Shown here piece after piece: positions 42,408 through 50,133 of a stretch of 64,000 nt of DNA. This DNA comes from Bacillota bacterium (GTDB lineage: Bacteria; Bacillota; Clostridia; Lachnospirales; Lachnospiraceae): positions 1 to 64,000 of the forward strand of contig JAEZVF010000115.1 in NCBI GenBank assembly GCA_023443225.1, given 5' to 3'. Positions within the stretch are counted from its first letter, which is position 1. Each line of letters opens with the position of its first letter. Below the pieces are notes generated by a model that was not told the DNA's origin, ran no database searches, and saw only the letters and a list, made by a program, of their open reading frames with translations. The position numbers were made by a program, and so were the translations under genes.

Positions 42408-43199
42408 ATGCCAAAACAATATAAAACAGCACAGGTCGCAACGATAATGGGGGTACATCCCAATACTGTACGACTGTATGAGGACTGTGGATTTATAACA
42501 AAGCCGCAGAGGTTGGAAAATGGATATCGTGTTTTTACCGATTTGCACATCGCTCAATTTCAAATAGCACGAACTGCCCTACAAGTGGAGGTTCTGCAAA
42601 GCGGCCTTCGAAAGCAGATGATTGATATTATCAAATTATCTGCTCAGTGCCAGTTTGAAGAAGCAATTTCCGCTACGTTAAATTATATTTGCAAGGTGAA
42701 GATAGAGAGAAAAAACGCTGAGGAAGCCTTAGCTATCACAAGACGCCTGATCGATGGTATTTATGAAGAGATGCCGGAGTTGTTACTTGATAGGCGGCAG
42801 ACTGCGCGGCATCTTGGTGTTACCATGGATACGCTGCGAAATTGGGAGCTAAATGGACTTTTGCGTGTAAAAAGAAAGCAGAATGGATACCGTATATACA
42901 CTCAGAAGGATATCCAGCGGCTGAAAATTATTCGCTCTTTGAGATGTGCTAATTACTCACTTTCCGCAATTTTACGGATGCTGAATGCCCTTTCAAAAAG
43001 CGAAGAGGTTGACATCCGTAAGGCTATTGATACACCAAAGGAGGATGAGGATATTGTGACGGTCTGTGATAAGTTATTGACCTCCCTTGATGGAGCAGAA
43101 TCAAATGCAAAGCAGATACTCCGGCAGCTTAAAGCAATGAAGAATAGTGGTTATGCACGCATTGATGCTGATATGAGCGAAACAAGCTCCATTTTATAG
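42408..43199 (+). CDS. MerR-family regulator with two helix-turn-helix domains
   Basis: A 263-residue regulator starting at ATG 42408 (GGGAGGGTGAGAGC upstream). It carries two MerR-type winged helices: YKTAQVATIMGVHPNTVRLYEDCGF with NGYRVF (residues 4-45), and DRRQTARHLGVTMDTLRNWELNG with NGYRIYT (about 118-160), each quoted in part. One MerR unit per chain is usual, so a single chain here may bind as a built-in dimer. There are no obvious metal-binding cysteines. The C-terminal tail is helical. Its end overlaps the converging acetyltransferase gene by six bases. Confidence 0.85.
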   Translation: MPKQYKTAQVATIMGVHPNTVRLYEDCGFITKPQRLENGYRVFTDLHIAQFQIARTALQVEVLQSGLRKQMIDIIKLSAQCQFEEAISATLNYICKVKIERKNAEEALAITRRLIDGIYEEMPELLLDRRQTARHLGVTMDTLRNWELNGLLRVKRKQNGYRIYTQKDIQRLKIIRSLRCANYSLSAILRMLNALSKSEEVDIRKAIDTPKEDEDIVTVCDKLLTSLDGAESNAKQILRQLKAMKNSGYARIDADMSETSSIL

Positions 43200-43640
43200 A
43201 TGTCTTTTCAAATAAATCATATCTACTAACTGTTGTCCATTTTCATACATAGGGTGGTCGTAATTGTCTACAAAAAAGTTTTTAACAATGTGTGATCTTG
43301 TAAATCCACATTTCTCATAGAATTGAAGTATCATAGGGCTATCGCCTGTTCCAACATACAACTCGTTACCAGATTTTTTGTAGTAATCAGCAATAAATGA
43401 GATTAGTTGTTGTCCATAACCTTTCCGCTGATATTCAGGAACGGTAACAATATTCTTAATTTCATAAACGCTAGATTCCTCTTGTGTAACGATGCAAATT
43501 GCCTTAACATCATCATCACACAAGGCGAACATTTCACCACGATACAAGTATTTTTCTATCATATTTACCTGTTCATCTGCAATAAGTAGCAATTCCATGT
43601 ATTTGCTTTTATCGCTATCATTAATTTTCACAATTTCCAT
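43194..43640 (-). CDS. GNAT-family N-acetyltransferase
   Basis: A 148-residue acetyltransferase with the acetyl-CoA loop VPEYQRKGYGQQLISFI (motif A Q/RxxGxG/A) and the end strand LYVGTGDSPMILQFYEKCGF. The remaining N-terminal part binds the acceptor, which cannot be guessed. GGGGAAT lies before the ATG at 43640. It converges on the MerR gene. Confidence 0.9.
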   Translation of the reverse strand: MEIVKINDSDKSKYMELLLIADEQVNMIEKYLYRGEMFALCDDDVKAICIVTQEESSVYEIKNIVTVPEYQRKGYGQQLISFIADYYKKSGNELYVGTGDSPMILQFYEKCGFTRSHIVKNFFVDNYDHPMYENGQQLVDMIYLKRHL

Positions 43641-43728
43641 TCGATATTCCCCTTACCTCTGTTATTTTTACAAATCCATTATACCGTATTCCATTTCAAA
43701 TAGGGGAACATACATCGATGTAAAAAAA

Positions 43729-43758
43729 AGATGTGCCACTTTGTAAAGCGGCACATCT
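43729..43758. terminator. Hairpin terminator between the acetyltransferase and CD3324-like genes
   Basis: AGATGTGCC (43729-43737) and GGCACATCT (43750-43758) pair, with inner CTTT/AAAG. On the minus strand it is followed by TTTTTTTTACATC, 12 bases beyond the CD3324-like gene. Confidence 0.85.
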
Positions 43759-43769
43759 ACTTATAAAAT

Positions 43770-44033
43770 TCACATGTTCCGTATAATGCGTTGAATGCTT
43801 TTGGGGTTTAAAAAATATTTCTCTGACAGTTCAAAAACAGTCGTGCCGTTTTTGTAACGATTGTATATTTCAATATTTCTTTCTTTGAAATATGCTTTCG
43901 TATCTGTCTTTTCTCCCCACTTACATCTTTTTGATTTTATTTTTGGAATGTATATAACTTGCCCATCAACATATTCTTGGATTTTTTCAATCAATCCTTC
44001 GGGCAGAATTTCCAAAGCGCGAACATAGCCCAT
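43770..44033 (-). CDS. CD3324-family (Mor-like) DNA-binding protein
   Basis: An 87-residue protein matching the CD3324 family common in clostridia: MGYVRALEILPEGLIEKIQEYVDGQ, IYIPK, KWGEKTDTKAYFKERN, and a C-terminal helix-turn-helix FELSEKYFLNPKSIQRII, each seen in parts. The family is related to Mor/C phage activators but has no defined targets. AGGAGGG precedes the ATG. It has its own terminator. Confidence 0.85.
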   Translation of the reverse strand: MGYVRALEILPEGLIEKIQEYVDGQVIYIPKIKSKRCKWGEKTDTKAYFKERNIEIYNRYKNGTTVFELSEKYFLNPKSIQRIIRNM

Positions 44034-44343
44034 TGTGCCCTCCTAAAAAAATATTCTTTAGAATAGCAAAGGCTATAGATATTCTATTTCATTGATATGC
44101 AATAGCCCTTGCTATGCACAATGTTTCCTGCTTTTCCTTATGGTTCATCCCCCCAATCTTTTACATTATAACGTAGACAAATTATTTTTTCAAGTAACCT
44201 TTTTAAATCCAATTGAGACCTACGATAATTTAACTCGTTAGCGGAATGCAACAGGGCGAAAGCGGAGATACTGTTCTATGTGAATGCAAACGAAAGGGAT
44301 ATACGACTTTCATTAATGTATACAAAATAAGGAGGTTATGCCA
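44034..44343. other. Intergenic region between CD3324-like and DsbA-like genes
   Basis: No gene or strong repeat is visible in about 310 bases. It presumably holds divergent promoters; an AT-rich block lies near 44160-44210, and AAGGAGG, the ribosome site for the next gene, is at 44329-44335. Confidence 0.35.
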
Positions 44344-45060
44344 ATGATTAAAATAGAATTTTTTCATGATGTTATCTGTAGTTTTTGCTTTCCAATGTCT
44401 GCAAGAATGCGTCGTGTAGCAAAGAAATACAACAATATTGAGATCAACCATCGCTCTTTTGCCTTAGGATGGGAAGCCGAGGACTTTGTACGTAATTTTG
44501 GCTCCAGAGAAGCTGTTAAACCAGAAGTATTAAGCCATTGGGCTCAAGCGAATAAGAATGACGATGAACATCGTTTCAATATTGAAGGAATGCGCCAAAC
44601 AGATTTCAATTTCCCTATTTCAAAGCCTGGTTTGAAAGCTGCAAAAGCAGCTGGTTTAATCGGTGGGGAAGATTTGTATTGGGATGTGTTCGACCGAATA
44701 CAGAACAAATTGTTTGTTGAAAATAAGAATATTGAAGATTTGACCGTATTAGAAGAAGCAGTGAAGGAAACGAGCGTCCCTTTTTCCGATTGGAAAGCAC
44801 AGTTCCAAAACGAAGAAACAGAAAAAGCTGTATTAGCGGACTTGCAGCTTGCACAAGCCTATGGAGTTAATAGTGTGCCAACTCTTGTTATCAATCAAAG
44901 TTATGCTATTAATGGTGCCAGCTCCCAAGAGGAAATAGAAAATATAATGGTTCGAATCTCAAAAGAAGAAGGGATTCCATTAAATAAATTGCAAATACTT
45001 CATGCTGATGATACAGCCGGTTCCTGTTCTATTGTCAATGGTAAATGGGAATGTGATTAA
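44344..45060 (+). CDS. DsbA-family oxidoreductase (FrnE-like)
   Basis: A 238-residue thioredoxin-fold protein without signal peptide, so cytoplasmic. ATG 44344 is chosen for its eight-base distance from AAGGAGG; ATG 44338 is too close. The active site is C12-S-F-C15 in FFHDVICSFCFPM, a helical insertion follows, and the cis-Pro loop is SVPTLVI. FrnE-like members assist redox stress or polyketide chemistry. It stands alone, and its partner is unknown. Confidence 0.9.
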   Translation: MIKIEFFHDVICSFCFPMSARMRRVAKKYNNIEINHRSFALGWEAEDFVRNFGSREAVKPEVLSHWAQANKNDDEHRFNIEGMRQTDFNFPISKPGLKAAKAAGLIGGEDLYWDVFDRIQNKLFVENKNIEDLTVLEEAVKETSVPFSDWKAQFQNEETEKAVLADLQLAQAYGVNSVPTLVINQSYAINGASSQEEIENIMVRISKEEGIPLNKLQILHADDTAGSCSIVNGKWECD

Positions 45061-45183
45061 AAGAGTGATTTATTTCCATTATGTTAATAAATAACATGAT
45101 TTCTTCTTTTCGCATCCTATAATTATAGATATGTTAATATTCACTTAGAGTTACCATAATAATAAGTTGCGGATGAAATCATC

Positions 45184-45233
45184 TTGACAAACTAACACTT
45201 GCTATTTAAGATTAAACTAGCAAGTGTTAGTTT
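45184..45233 (+). promoter_or_regulatory. Promoter overlapped by a perfect 16-bp inverted repeat
   Basis: TTGACA (45184-45189) and TAAGAT (45207-45212) are 17 bases apart. AAACTAACACTTGCTA (45189-45204) is exactly complementary to TAGCAAGTGTTAGTTT (45218-45233). The arms flank the -10, and each arm is itself a quasi-palindrome (TA.CA..TG.TA), as in TetR/AcrR operators. A small ORF starts 21 bases later. Confidence 0.7.
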
Positions 45234-45253
45234 AAAGTAGGTGGGATAATATA

Positions 45254-45424
45254 ATGAAAAAAATAAGTAAAAATCTGAATTTTGATCCCATAATCCAATC
45301 TTATGATGAGTTTTTTAAAACTGAAGCTGCAAAGGCTTTTCCGGCATTGGAAAACCTTGATGAAATCGGGAATAAACCACCACGTAAAAGGAATATAGTT
45401 TATGTAGTTGATATGCTATATTAA
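45254..45424 (+). CDS. Small protein of 56 aa behind a TetR-type operator
   Basis: The 56-codon frame MKKISKNLNFDPII...VYVVDMLY has an AGGTGGG ribosome site and a strong, operator-covered promoter. It is neither hydrophobic nor clearly a known family. The end RKRNIVYVVDMLY looks like the middle of a protein cut short, so the gene may be the surviving front of a longer one. The regulator expected to bind the palindrome is not next to it. Confidence 0.45.
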   Translation: MKKISKNLNFDPIIQSYDEFFKTEAAKAFPALENLDEIGNKPPRKRNIVYVVDMLY

Positions 45425-45462
45425 GGTTAAGAAGGAAAATTTGCAAGAAAATTGGGGGAGCA

Positions 45463-46500
45463 ATGAAAAATAAAAGTAGATTTCGAAAGTTAAAAATAAC
45501 GATAGCTATATTGTTTGGAATAATAACTTTTGGGTGCATTTCTGCATACATACTATTTTTTAACGAAATAAATACTTTAATTTCAATTAGAAAGATAAAT
45601 AATAAACCTGCATATAAGATGACATATCATGGGAACTATGCATTAGATAAATATCTTAACACAGGCGCCCAAAATTGGAATGAAGTAATAAATTTTTTAA
45701 ATGAAAATTTGGGTAGAGGTGTAGGTAAGTATATATATGGGGAAAACCAATGCTCTTCATTTTTTGCGAAAACTCCTGATGGAGATTACATATTAGCCAG
45801 AAACTTGGACACGGAAGAAGCTATTCCTTCAATAATAAAAACGAATCCAAAGGATTTTTTTAAAACAATAGGAGTAACGGATCTACGTCGTGGTGGGTGG
45901 AATGAAAGCAGCATTCTATCAAGATTAACAGCAATATCAAGCCCTTACTATACATATGACGGTATGAATGAATATGGTCTGGCAGTAGCTTCTTTATCAG
46001 TACCGATCAGTTCAAGCTCCAGAGTTGACGGCAGTAAAATAACTATACATGATATAACAGTTAATAGAGTAATTATTGATAAAGCAAAGAACGTGAAAGA
46101 TGCAATAGAATTATTATCAAAACTTAATATAAAAATGGAGGAAACATATCCTTCGCACTATATGATTGCTGATTCCGAAGGTAATTCTGCAGTAATAGAA
46201 TATATTGATGGTGCTATGAAGGTTATTAATAAGAACGGGAATTATCAGATTGCAACTAATTTTATTCTATATGATAACAAAGAATTAAACGGATATAGCT
46301 CTAACAGGTATTTGGCATTTGATAAAGAACTATCTAAAACGAATGGTATAATATCAGTAGATGATGCCTTAGAATTATTGGAGGAGAATGTTGTAGCTGG
46401 AAAAGCACAGTGGTCTGTGGTTTATAACCTTTCGAAGAAAACAATGGCGGTGGAATTTAATAACGACTATAACAATACTTATTATTTTAATATAGATTAA
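45463..46500 (+). CDS. Linear amide C-N hydrolase (choloylglycine hydrolase-like), membrane-anchored
   Basis: A 345-residue protein with an N-terminal hydrophobic anchor (about 10-33). The Ntn-hydrolase nucleophile is Cys97 in ENQCSSFFAKTPDGDYILARNLD (in parts), followed by the family's YTYDGMNEYGLAVASLS and SHYMIADSEGNSAVIEY. In this branch the Cys need not be N-terminal until processing; here about 96 residues precede it, including the anchor. Substrates of relatives include bile-salt amides and penicillin-like amides; which applies is unknown. GGGGGAGCA precedes the ATG. Confidence 0.8.
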   Translation: MKNKSRFRKLKITIAILFGIITFGCISAYILFFNEINTLISIRKINNKPAYKMTYHGNYALDKYLNTGAQNWNEVINFLNENLGRGVGKYIYGENQCSSFFAKTPDGDYILARNLDTEEAIPSIIKTNPKDFFKTIGVTDLRRGGWNESSILSRLTAISSPYYTYDGMNEYGLAVASLSVPISSSSRVDGSKITIHDITVNRVIIDKAKNVKDAIELLSKLNIKMEETYPSHYMIADSEGNSAVIEYIDGAMKVINKNGNYQIATNFILYDNKELNGYSSNRYLAFDKELSKTNGIISVDDALELLEENVVAGKAQWSVVYNLSKKTMAVEFNNDYNNTYYFNID

Positions 46501-46733
46501 TAATTTCTCAAGCTTTTTATTGACCATTTATTCTGCCAAGGCGATTCTGAAAGCATTGATTTTTATAGTCTGAATTGATAGAATGGTTGTATGCCCTAAA
46601 TTTCAGACACTTTTGGATGGGACGTGCTATGGTGTAAAAGAAATTTGACAACGTAATTTTAGAATTGTAAAAGTACTTTGATAGACAAAGAACAAGAAAA
46701 TGTGTATTCTCTTTTCATATGGAGGTCACAAAT

Positions 46734-47150
46734 ATGGAAATTGGTAGAAAGATAAAAGAGGCAAGAACAAATTCTGGTTTAACACAGGAACAAGCTGCCG
46801 GGGAACTTAAGGTTTCCAGACAAACCATTTCAAATTGGGAAAATGAAAAATCCTTGCCCGATATTGTAAGTGTAATAAACATGAGTGATCTTTATCAAAT
46901 CAGTTTAGATGGATTGTTGAAAGGAGATCAAAAAATGAAAGAGAAAATGGAAAAGGATATTGCCAGCTCCAAAGGAAACAAGAGGTTAATACTAACAACC
47001 GGAATTATAACTTTAATTGTTGTTATTATATATCTCTTTAGCACTATTGTAGGTGGAGTATATCATGATTTTTGCAAAGCTGCTATTCCGTGGGTATTGA
47101 TGGGAATCGGTGTTGCATGTAGTATTACATATTTAAATCAAAAAGAATGA
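46734..47150 (+). CDS. XRE-family regulator with C-terminal membrane part
   Basis: A 138-residue protein starting at ATG 46734, with GGAGGTC at proper distance. Residues 1-58 are a Cro/C1 helix-turn-helix (IGRKIKEARTNSGLTQEQAA, VSRQTISNWENEKSLPD). Residues about 85-130 hold two hydrophobic spans. Membrane-linked XRE proteins of this type are common in Firmicutes and often regulate efflux or stress genes. The MATE pump lies downstream, past an inverted repeat. Confidence 0.85.
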   Translation: MEIGRKIKEARTNSGLTQEQAAGELKVSRQTISNWENEKSLPDIVSVINMSDLYQISLDGLLKGDQKMKEKMEKDIASSKGNKRLILTTGIITLIVVIIYLFSTIVGGVYHDFCKAAIPWVLMGIGVACSITYLNQKE

Positions 47151-47186
47151 AGAAGAAATACTAAACTATTTGAATAAATGAGGTGG

Positions 47187-47221
47187 AATTCCTTACTTCC
47201 CAGGATAGGGGGTAAGGAATT
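47187..47221 (+). terminator. Inverted repeat after the XRE gene
   Basis: AATTCCTTAC (47187-47196) is a perfect match to GTAAGGAATT (47212-47221), 36 bases after the XRE stop. The following sequence (TATGATTTTG) is only weakly T-rich. Confidence 0.55.
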
Positions 47222-47307
47222 TATGATTTTGCCAAATTGTTTCTACTTTCTGTCAAGGTGAAGATAAGTTTAGTTATCACAGAGAACAAAATATAGGAGA
47301 AAATGAA

Positions 47308-47499
47308 ATGAACATAATGATATATGATTTTCATAAATCAATAAGAAGATTTTATATGAATAAAATAAATAATTTAATGGATGGAATAATTCGATATGAT
47401 TTTAATTTTGCCCGTAAGGGGTTAGATGATTCATTCTTAAATGAATTATACATTATCCCTTATTCAAGAGGAGATAGGCGGATAAAAAGATGGCTATAA
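47308..47499 (+). CDS. Small hypothetical protein, 63 aa, upstream of a MATE pump
   Basis: ATG 47308 follows AGGAGAAAATGAA. The 63 codons (MNIMIYDFHKSIRRFYMNKI...) overlap the MATE start by ten bases, suggesting a leader or coupled small gene. It is basic and aromatic, with no membrane span, and I do not recognise it. It may be an upstream ORF that sets translation of the pump rather than a functional protein. Confidence 0.4.
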   Translation: MNIMIYDFHKSIRRFYMNKINNLMDGIIRYDFNFARKGLDDSFLNELYIIPYSRGDRRIKRWL

Positions 47500-48818
47500 C
47501 TCAAGATTTAACATTGGGCAAAGAAACTAAAGTAATGTTAAAATTAACAGTCCCTATGATAATTGGGAATTTATTTCAGCAACTATATAATGTAGCAGAT
47601 ACAATTATTGTTGGAAGATTTATAGGTCCTTATGCCCTTGCTGCAGTTGGTAGTTCCTTTTCGGTTATGGTTTTATTAAATTCTATAATATTAGGTCTTT
47701 GCATGGGCAGTAGTACTGTATTTTCAATTTTATATGGTGCAAAGGAAATTGACAAATTAAAAAAAAGCTTTTTTGTTTCATCTTGTTTCATCGGATTTCT
47801 TACATTGCTTATTAATTTTTTTGCACTATTTTACATTGATGAAATTTTATATCTTCTAAACATCCCTCAGGCAGTATTGACAGATACAAAGGCTTATCTA
47901 CAAATAATTTTATATGGTATTATCTTTACCTCAGCTTATAACTTTTTTGCTGCAATTATGCGCAGTATGGGTAATACAATGATTCCACTTATATTTCTTA
48001 TAATATCTGCTATAATTAACATTATATTGGATATTGTATTTATTGTTCCATTTAAAATGGGTGTAGAAGGTGCGGCATATGCAACCATTATTGCTCAAGG
48101 AGTTTCTTCCATAGGCTTAGCTGTGTATTGTATTAGAAGAATTCCTTTGATTCGCCTGAAACGTAGACATTTGCAAATTGATATGAACATAGTTAAAATG
48201 ATAAGTAATCATTCAATACTTTCCTGTATTCAACAATCTGTTATGAATTTAGGAATCTTAATGATACAAGGATTAGTAAATAGTTTTGGTGTAGCAGCTA
48301 TGGCTGCATTTAGTGCGGTAGTGAAAATTGAAAGTTTTGCATATTTGCCTGAACAGGAATTTGGTAATGCATTTTCTATCTTTATAGCTCAGAATCATGG
48401 TGCAAAAAAACAAGGACGTATACAAAATGGAATTCGTTCAGCTTTCAAAATTATTGCAATTTATGGTATAGCAGTTTCGGTATTAATTATATTATTAGCG
48501 AAAACTTTAATGGGTATTTTTATTAATCCTAATGAAACAGAAATTCTTCAAATTGGCACACAATATTTATTTATTGTAGCAAGTTTCTATACTTTAATAG
48601 GATATTTATTCATGTTCTATGGATTATTTAGAGGTATGGGAAAGCCAGAGACGTCTATAATCCTTACTATCATAAGTCTCGGAACAAGGGTAATCTTAGC
48701 TTATACACTGTCCGCGGTATCCGCAATAGGCCTTATAGGCATATGGTGGTCAATACCTATAGGTTGGGCTTTAGCTGACATGATAGGTTTTTACAAAATT
48801 AAAAGAATGAAAGTGTAG
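47490..48818 (+). CDS. MATE-family multidrug efflux transporter
   Basis: A 442-residue membrane protein with twelve predicted spans in two similar halves. It begins MAITQDLTLGKETKVMLKLT and contains NLFQQLYNVADTIIVGRFIG, the signature of the DinF/NorM-like clostridial branch, and the second-half ...FAYLPEQEFGNAFSIFIAQNHG. It exports cationic compounds using an ion gradient. AGGAGATAGG lies upstream. It is followed by a hairpin terminator at 48887-48936. Confidence 0.93.
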   Translation: MAITQDLTLGKETKVMLKLTVPMIIGNLFQQLYNVADTIIVGRFIGPYALAAVGSSFSVMVLLNSIILGLCMGSSTVFSILYGAKEIDKLKKSFFVSSCFIGFLTLLINFFALFYIDEILYLLNIPQAVLTDTKAYLQIILYGIIFTSAYNFFAAIMRSMGNTMIPLIFLIISAIINIILDIVFIVPFKMGVEGAAYATIIAQGVSSIGLAVYCIRRIPLIRLKRRHLQIDMNIVKMISNHSILSCIQQSVMNLGILMIQGLVNSFGVAAMAAFSAVVKIESFAYLPEQEFGNAFSIFIAQNHGAKKQGRIQNGIRSAFKIIAIYGIAVSVLIILLAKTLMGIFINPNETEILQIGTQYLFIVASFYTLIGYLFMFYGLFRGMGKPETSIILTIISLGTRVILAYTLSAVSAIGLIGIWWSIPIGWALADMIGFYKIKRMKV

Positions 48819-48886
48819 TTTATGGTAGGTCATTATGTTTGACTGGTAATGTAGGGTGGTATATAATGGAATATGTGATTTAGTAC

Positions 48887-48936
48887 AAAGGAATAGTTTT
48901 AGTGAATAGTTCTTGTATCACTAGAACTATTCCTTT
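48887..48936 (+). terminator. Long hairpin terminator after the MATE gene
   Basis: AAAGGAATAGTTTTAGTG (48887-48904) pairs with CACTAGAACTATTCCTTT (48919-48936), with one G-T pair and a 14-base loop, 68 bases after the MATE stop, followed by CATTCTTG. Confidence 0.75.
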
Positions 48937-49039
48937 CATTCTTGTATTGATGTACATCAGACTGGAAAAATAGTGCAATAGAGGACAAAAGAGTTAATGA
49001 TTAGGATATGGATAATAAGATGAAATTAAAGGTGGAAAA

Positions 49040-50044
49040 ATTATACAAAAGAAGCGAATTATCAAAAACAAAATCATTAGGAAAAGGATTCTTATTGGAA
49101 TGGCTATTTTGGTGAGCTTTATATGGCTTAACAATACGAACCTGTTTTCTACGAAACACTCCAATTTTCGATTCTTAGCACATCGTGGCTTGGGACAAAC
49201 ATATGACGAAAGCAAGACAGACTATCAATCTAATACAGCGAAAATGATTGATACTCCTGTGTATCCTTACCTTGAGAATACGATAGATTCCATGCGAGTT
49301 GCATTTGACCATGGAGCTCAGATTGTTGAACTGGATATTAAATTAACTAAGGACAATCAATTTGCTGTATTTCATGACTCAACGTTGGAACACCGCACTA
49401 ATGGAATCGGAGAAGTTGGTGATTGTACCATGACAGATTTGAAGAAGCTCGACATAGGTTATGGTTATACTTCTGACAATGGTAAAACTTATCCGTTTCG
49501 GGGAAAAGGAATAGGGCTCATGCCAGAACTGAAGGATGTTCTTAATGAATTTCCTGATAAAAAATTCTTAATACATATTAAAGACGGAAACATGAAAACA
49601 GCAGAGCTATTCAGTGAATTTATTTCAGAGTTACCATCTGAATATTATGATTTATTGTATTTTTATGGTGACGATAATCCAATTCACTACATCAAAGAAC
49701 ATAATCCGGAATATAAAGTGTTTTCAAAGAAAATGATGATTTCTTCTATGATCGAGTACGAACTGATTGGTTGGACCGGAATCATACCCGAATCTCTGAA
49801 GAACAAAGTAATATTATTACCTGCTAATTATTCAGCATTTCTTTGGGGATTTCCACAGAAGTTTATTAATAGAATGGATTCAGTTAATACAATTGTTATT
49901 CTTGTGAAGGGAGATGGATCTCCAGCAGAAGGGTATGATACTACGGAAGAATTGAAAGGTATTCCTCAAGGATTTGATGGGTATGTATGGACCAATAGAA
50001 TTGATTTGGTGACTGATAATGAAGCGTTTTCTGGGGCGGATTAA
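49040..50044 (+). CDS. Glycerophosphodiester phosphodiesterase, membrane-anchored
   Basis: A GDPD-family enzyme that cleaves glycerophosphodiesters. LAHRGLGQTYDE, ENTIDSMRVAFDHGAQIVELDIKLTKD and FAVFHDSTLEHRTNG give the HRG, ELD and HD catalytic motifs. ATG 49100 is the first normal start, but it would cut into the membrane segment and has no ribosome site. In-frame sequence runs back to an ATT at 49040, seven bases after AAAGGTGG, adding IQKKRIIKNKIIRKRILIG, a basic lead-in to the span. The real start is thus probably ATT, or an ATG lost by mutation. With that start the length is about 334. Confidence 0.8.
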   Translation: MIQKKRIIKNKIIRKRILIGMAILVSFIWLNNTNLFSTKHSNFRFLAHRGLGQTYDESKTDYQSNTAKMIDTPVYPYLENTIDSMRVAFDHGAQIVELDIKLTKDNQFAVFHDSTLEHRTNGIGEVGDCTMTDLKKLDIGYGYTSDNGKTYPFRGKGIGLMPELKDVLNEFPDKKFLIHIKDGNMKTAELFSEFISELPSEYYDLLYFYGDDNPIHYIKEHNPEYKVFSKKMMISSMIEYELIGWTGIIPESLKNKVILLPANYSAFLWGFPQKFINRMDSVNTIVILVKGDGSPAEGYDTTEELKGIPQGFDGYVWTNRIDLVTDNEAFSGAD

Positions 50045-50133
50045 CGGTGTCGCGCATTTCTTATCTATTTTATGATATACTATAATAGGCATATGATCTC
50101 AAGTGGAGAACTTGTGAAGGAGGTGACCGGAGA

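Noticed and set aside
50100..50114. LexA box before the Y-family polymerase
   Set aside because: CAAGT/ACTTG is a short repeat and does not fit the Firmicute LexA consensus well enough to annotate.
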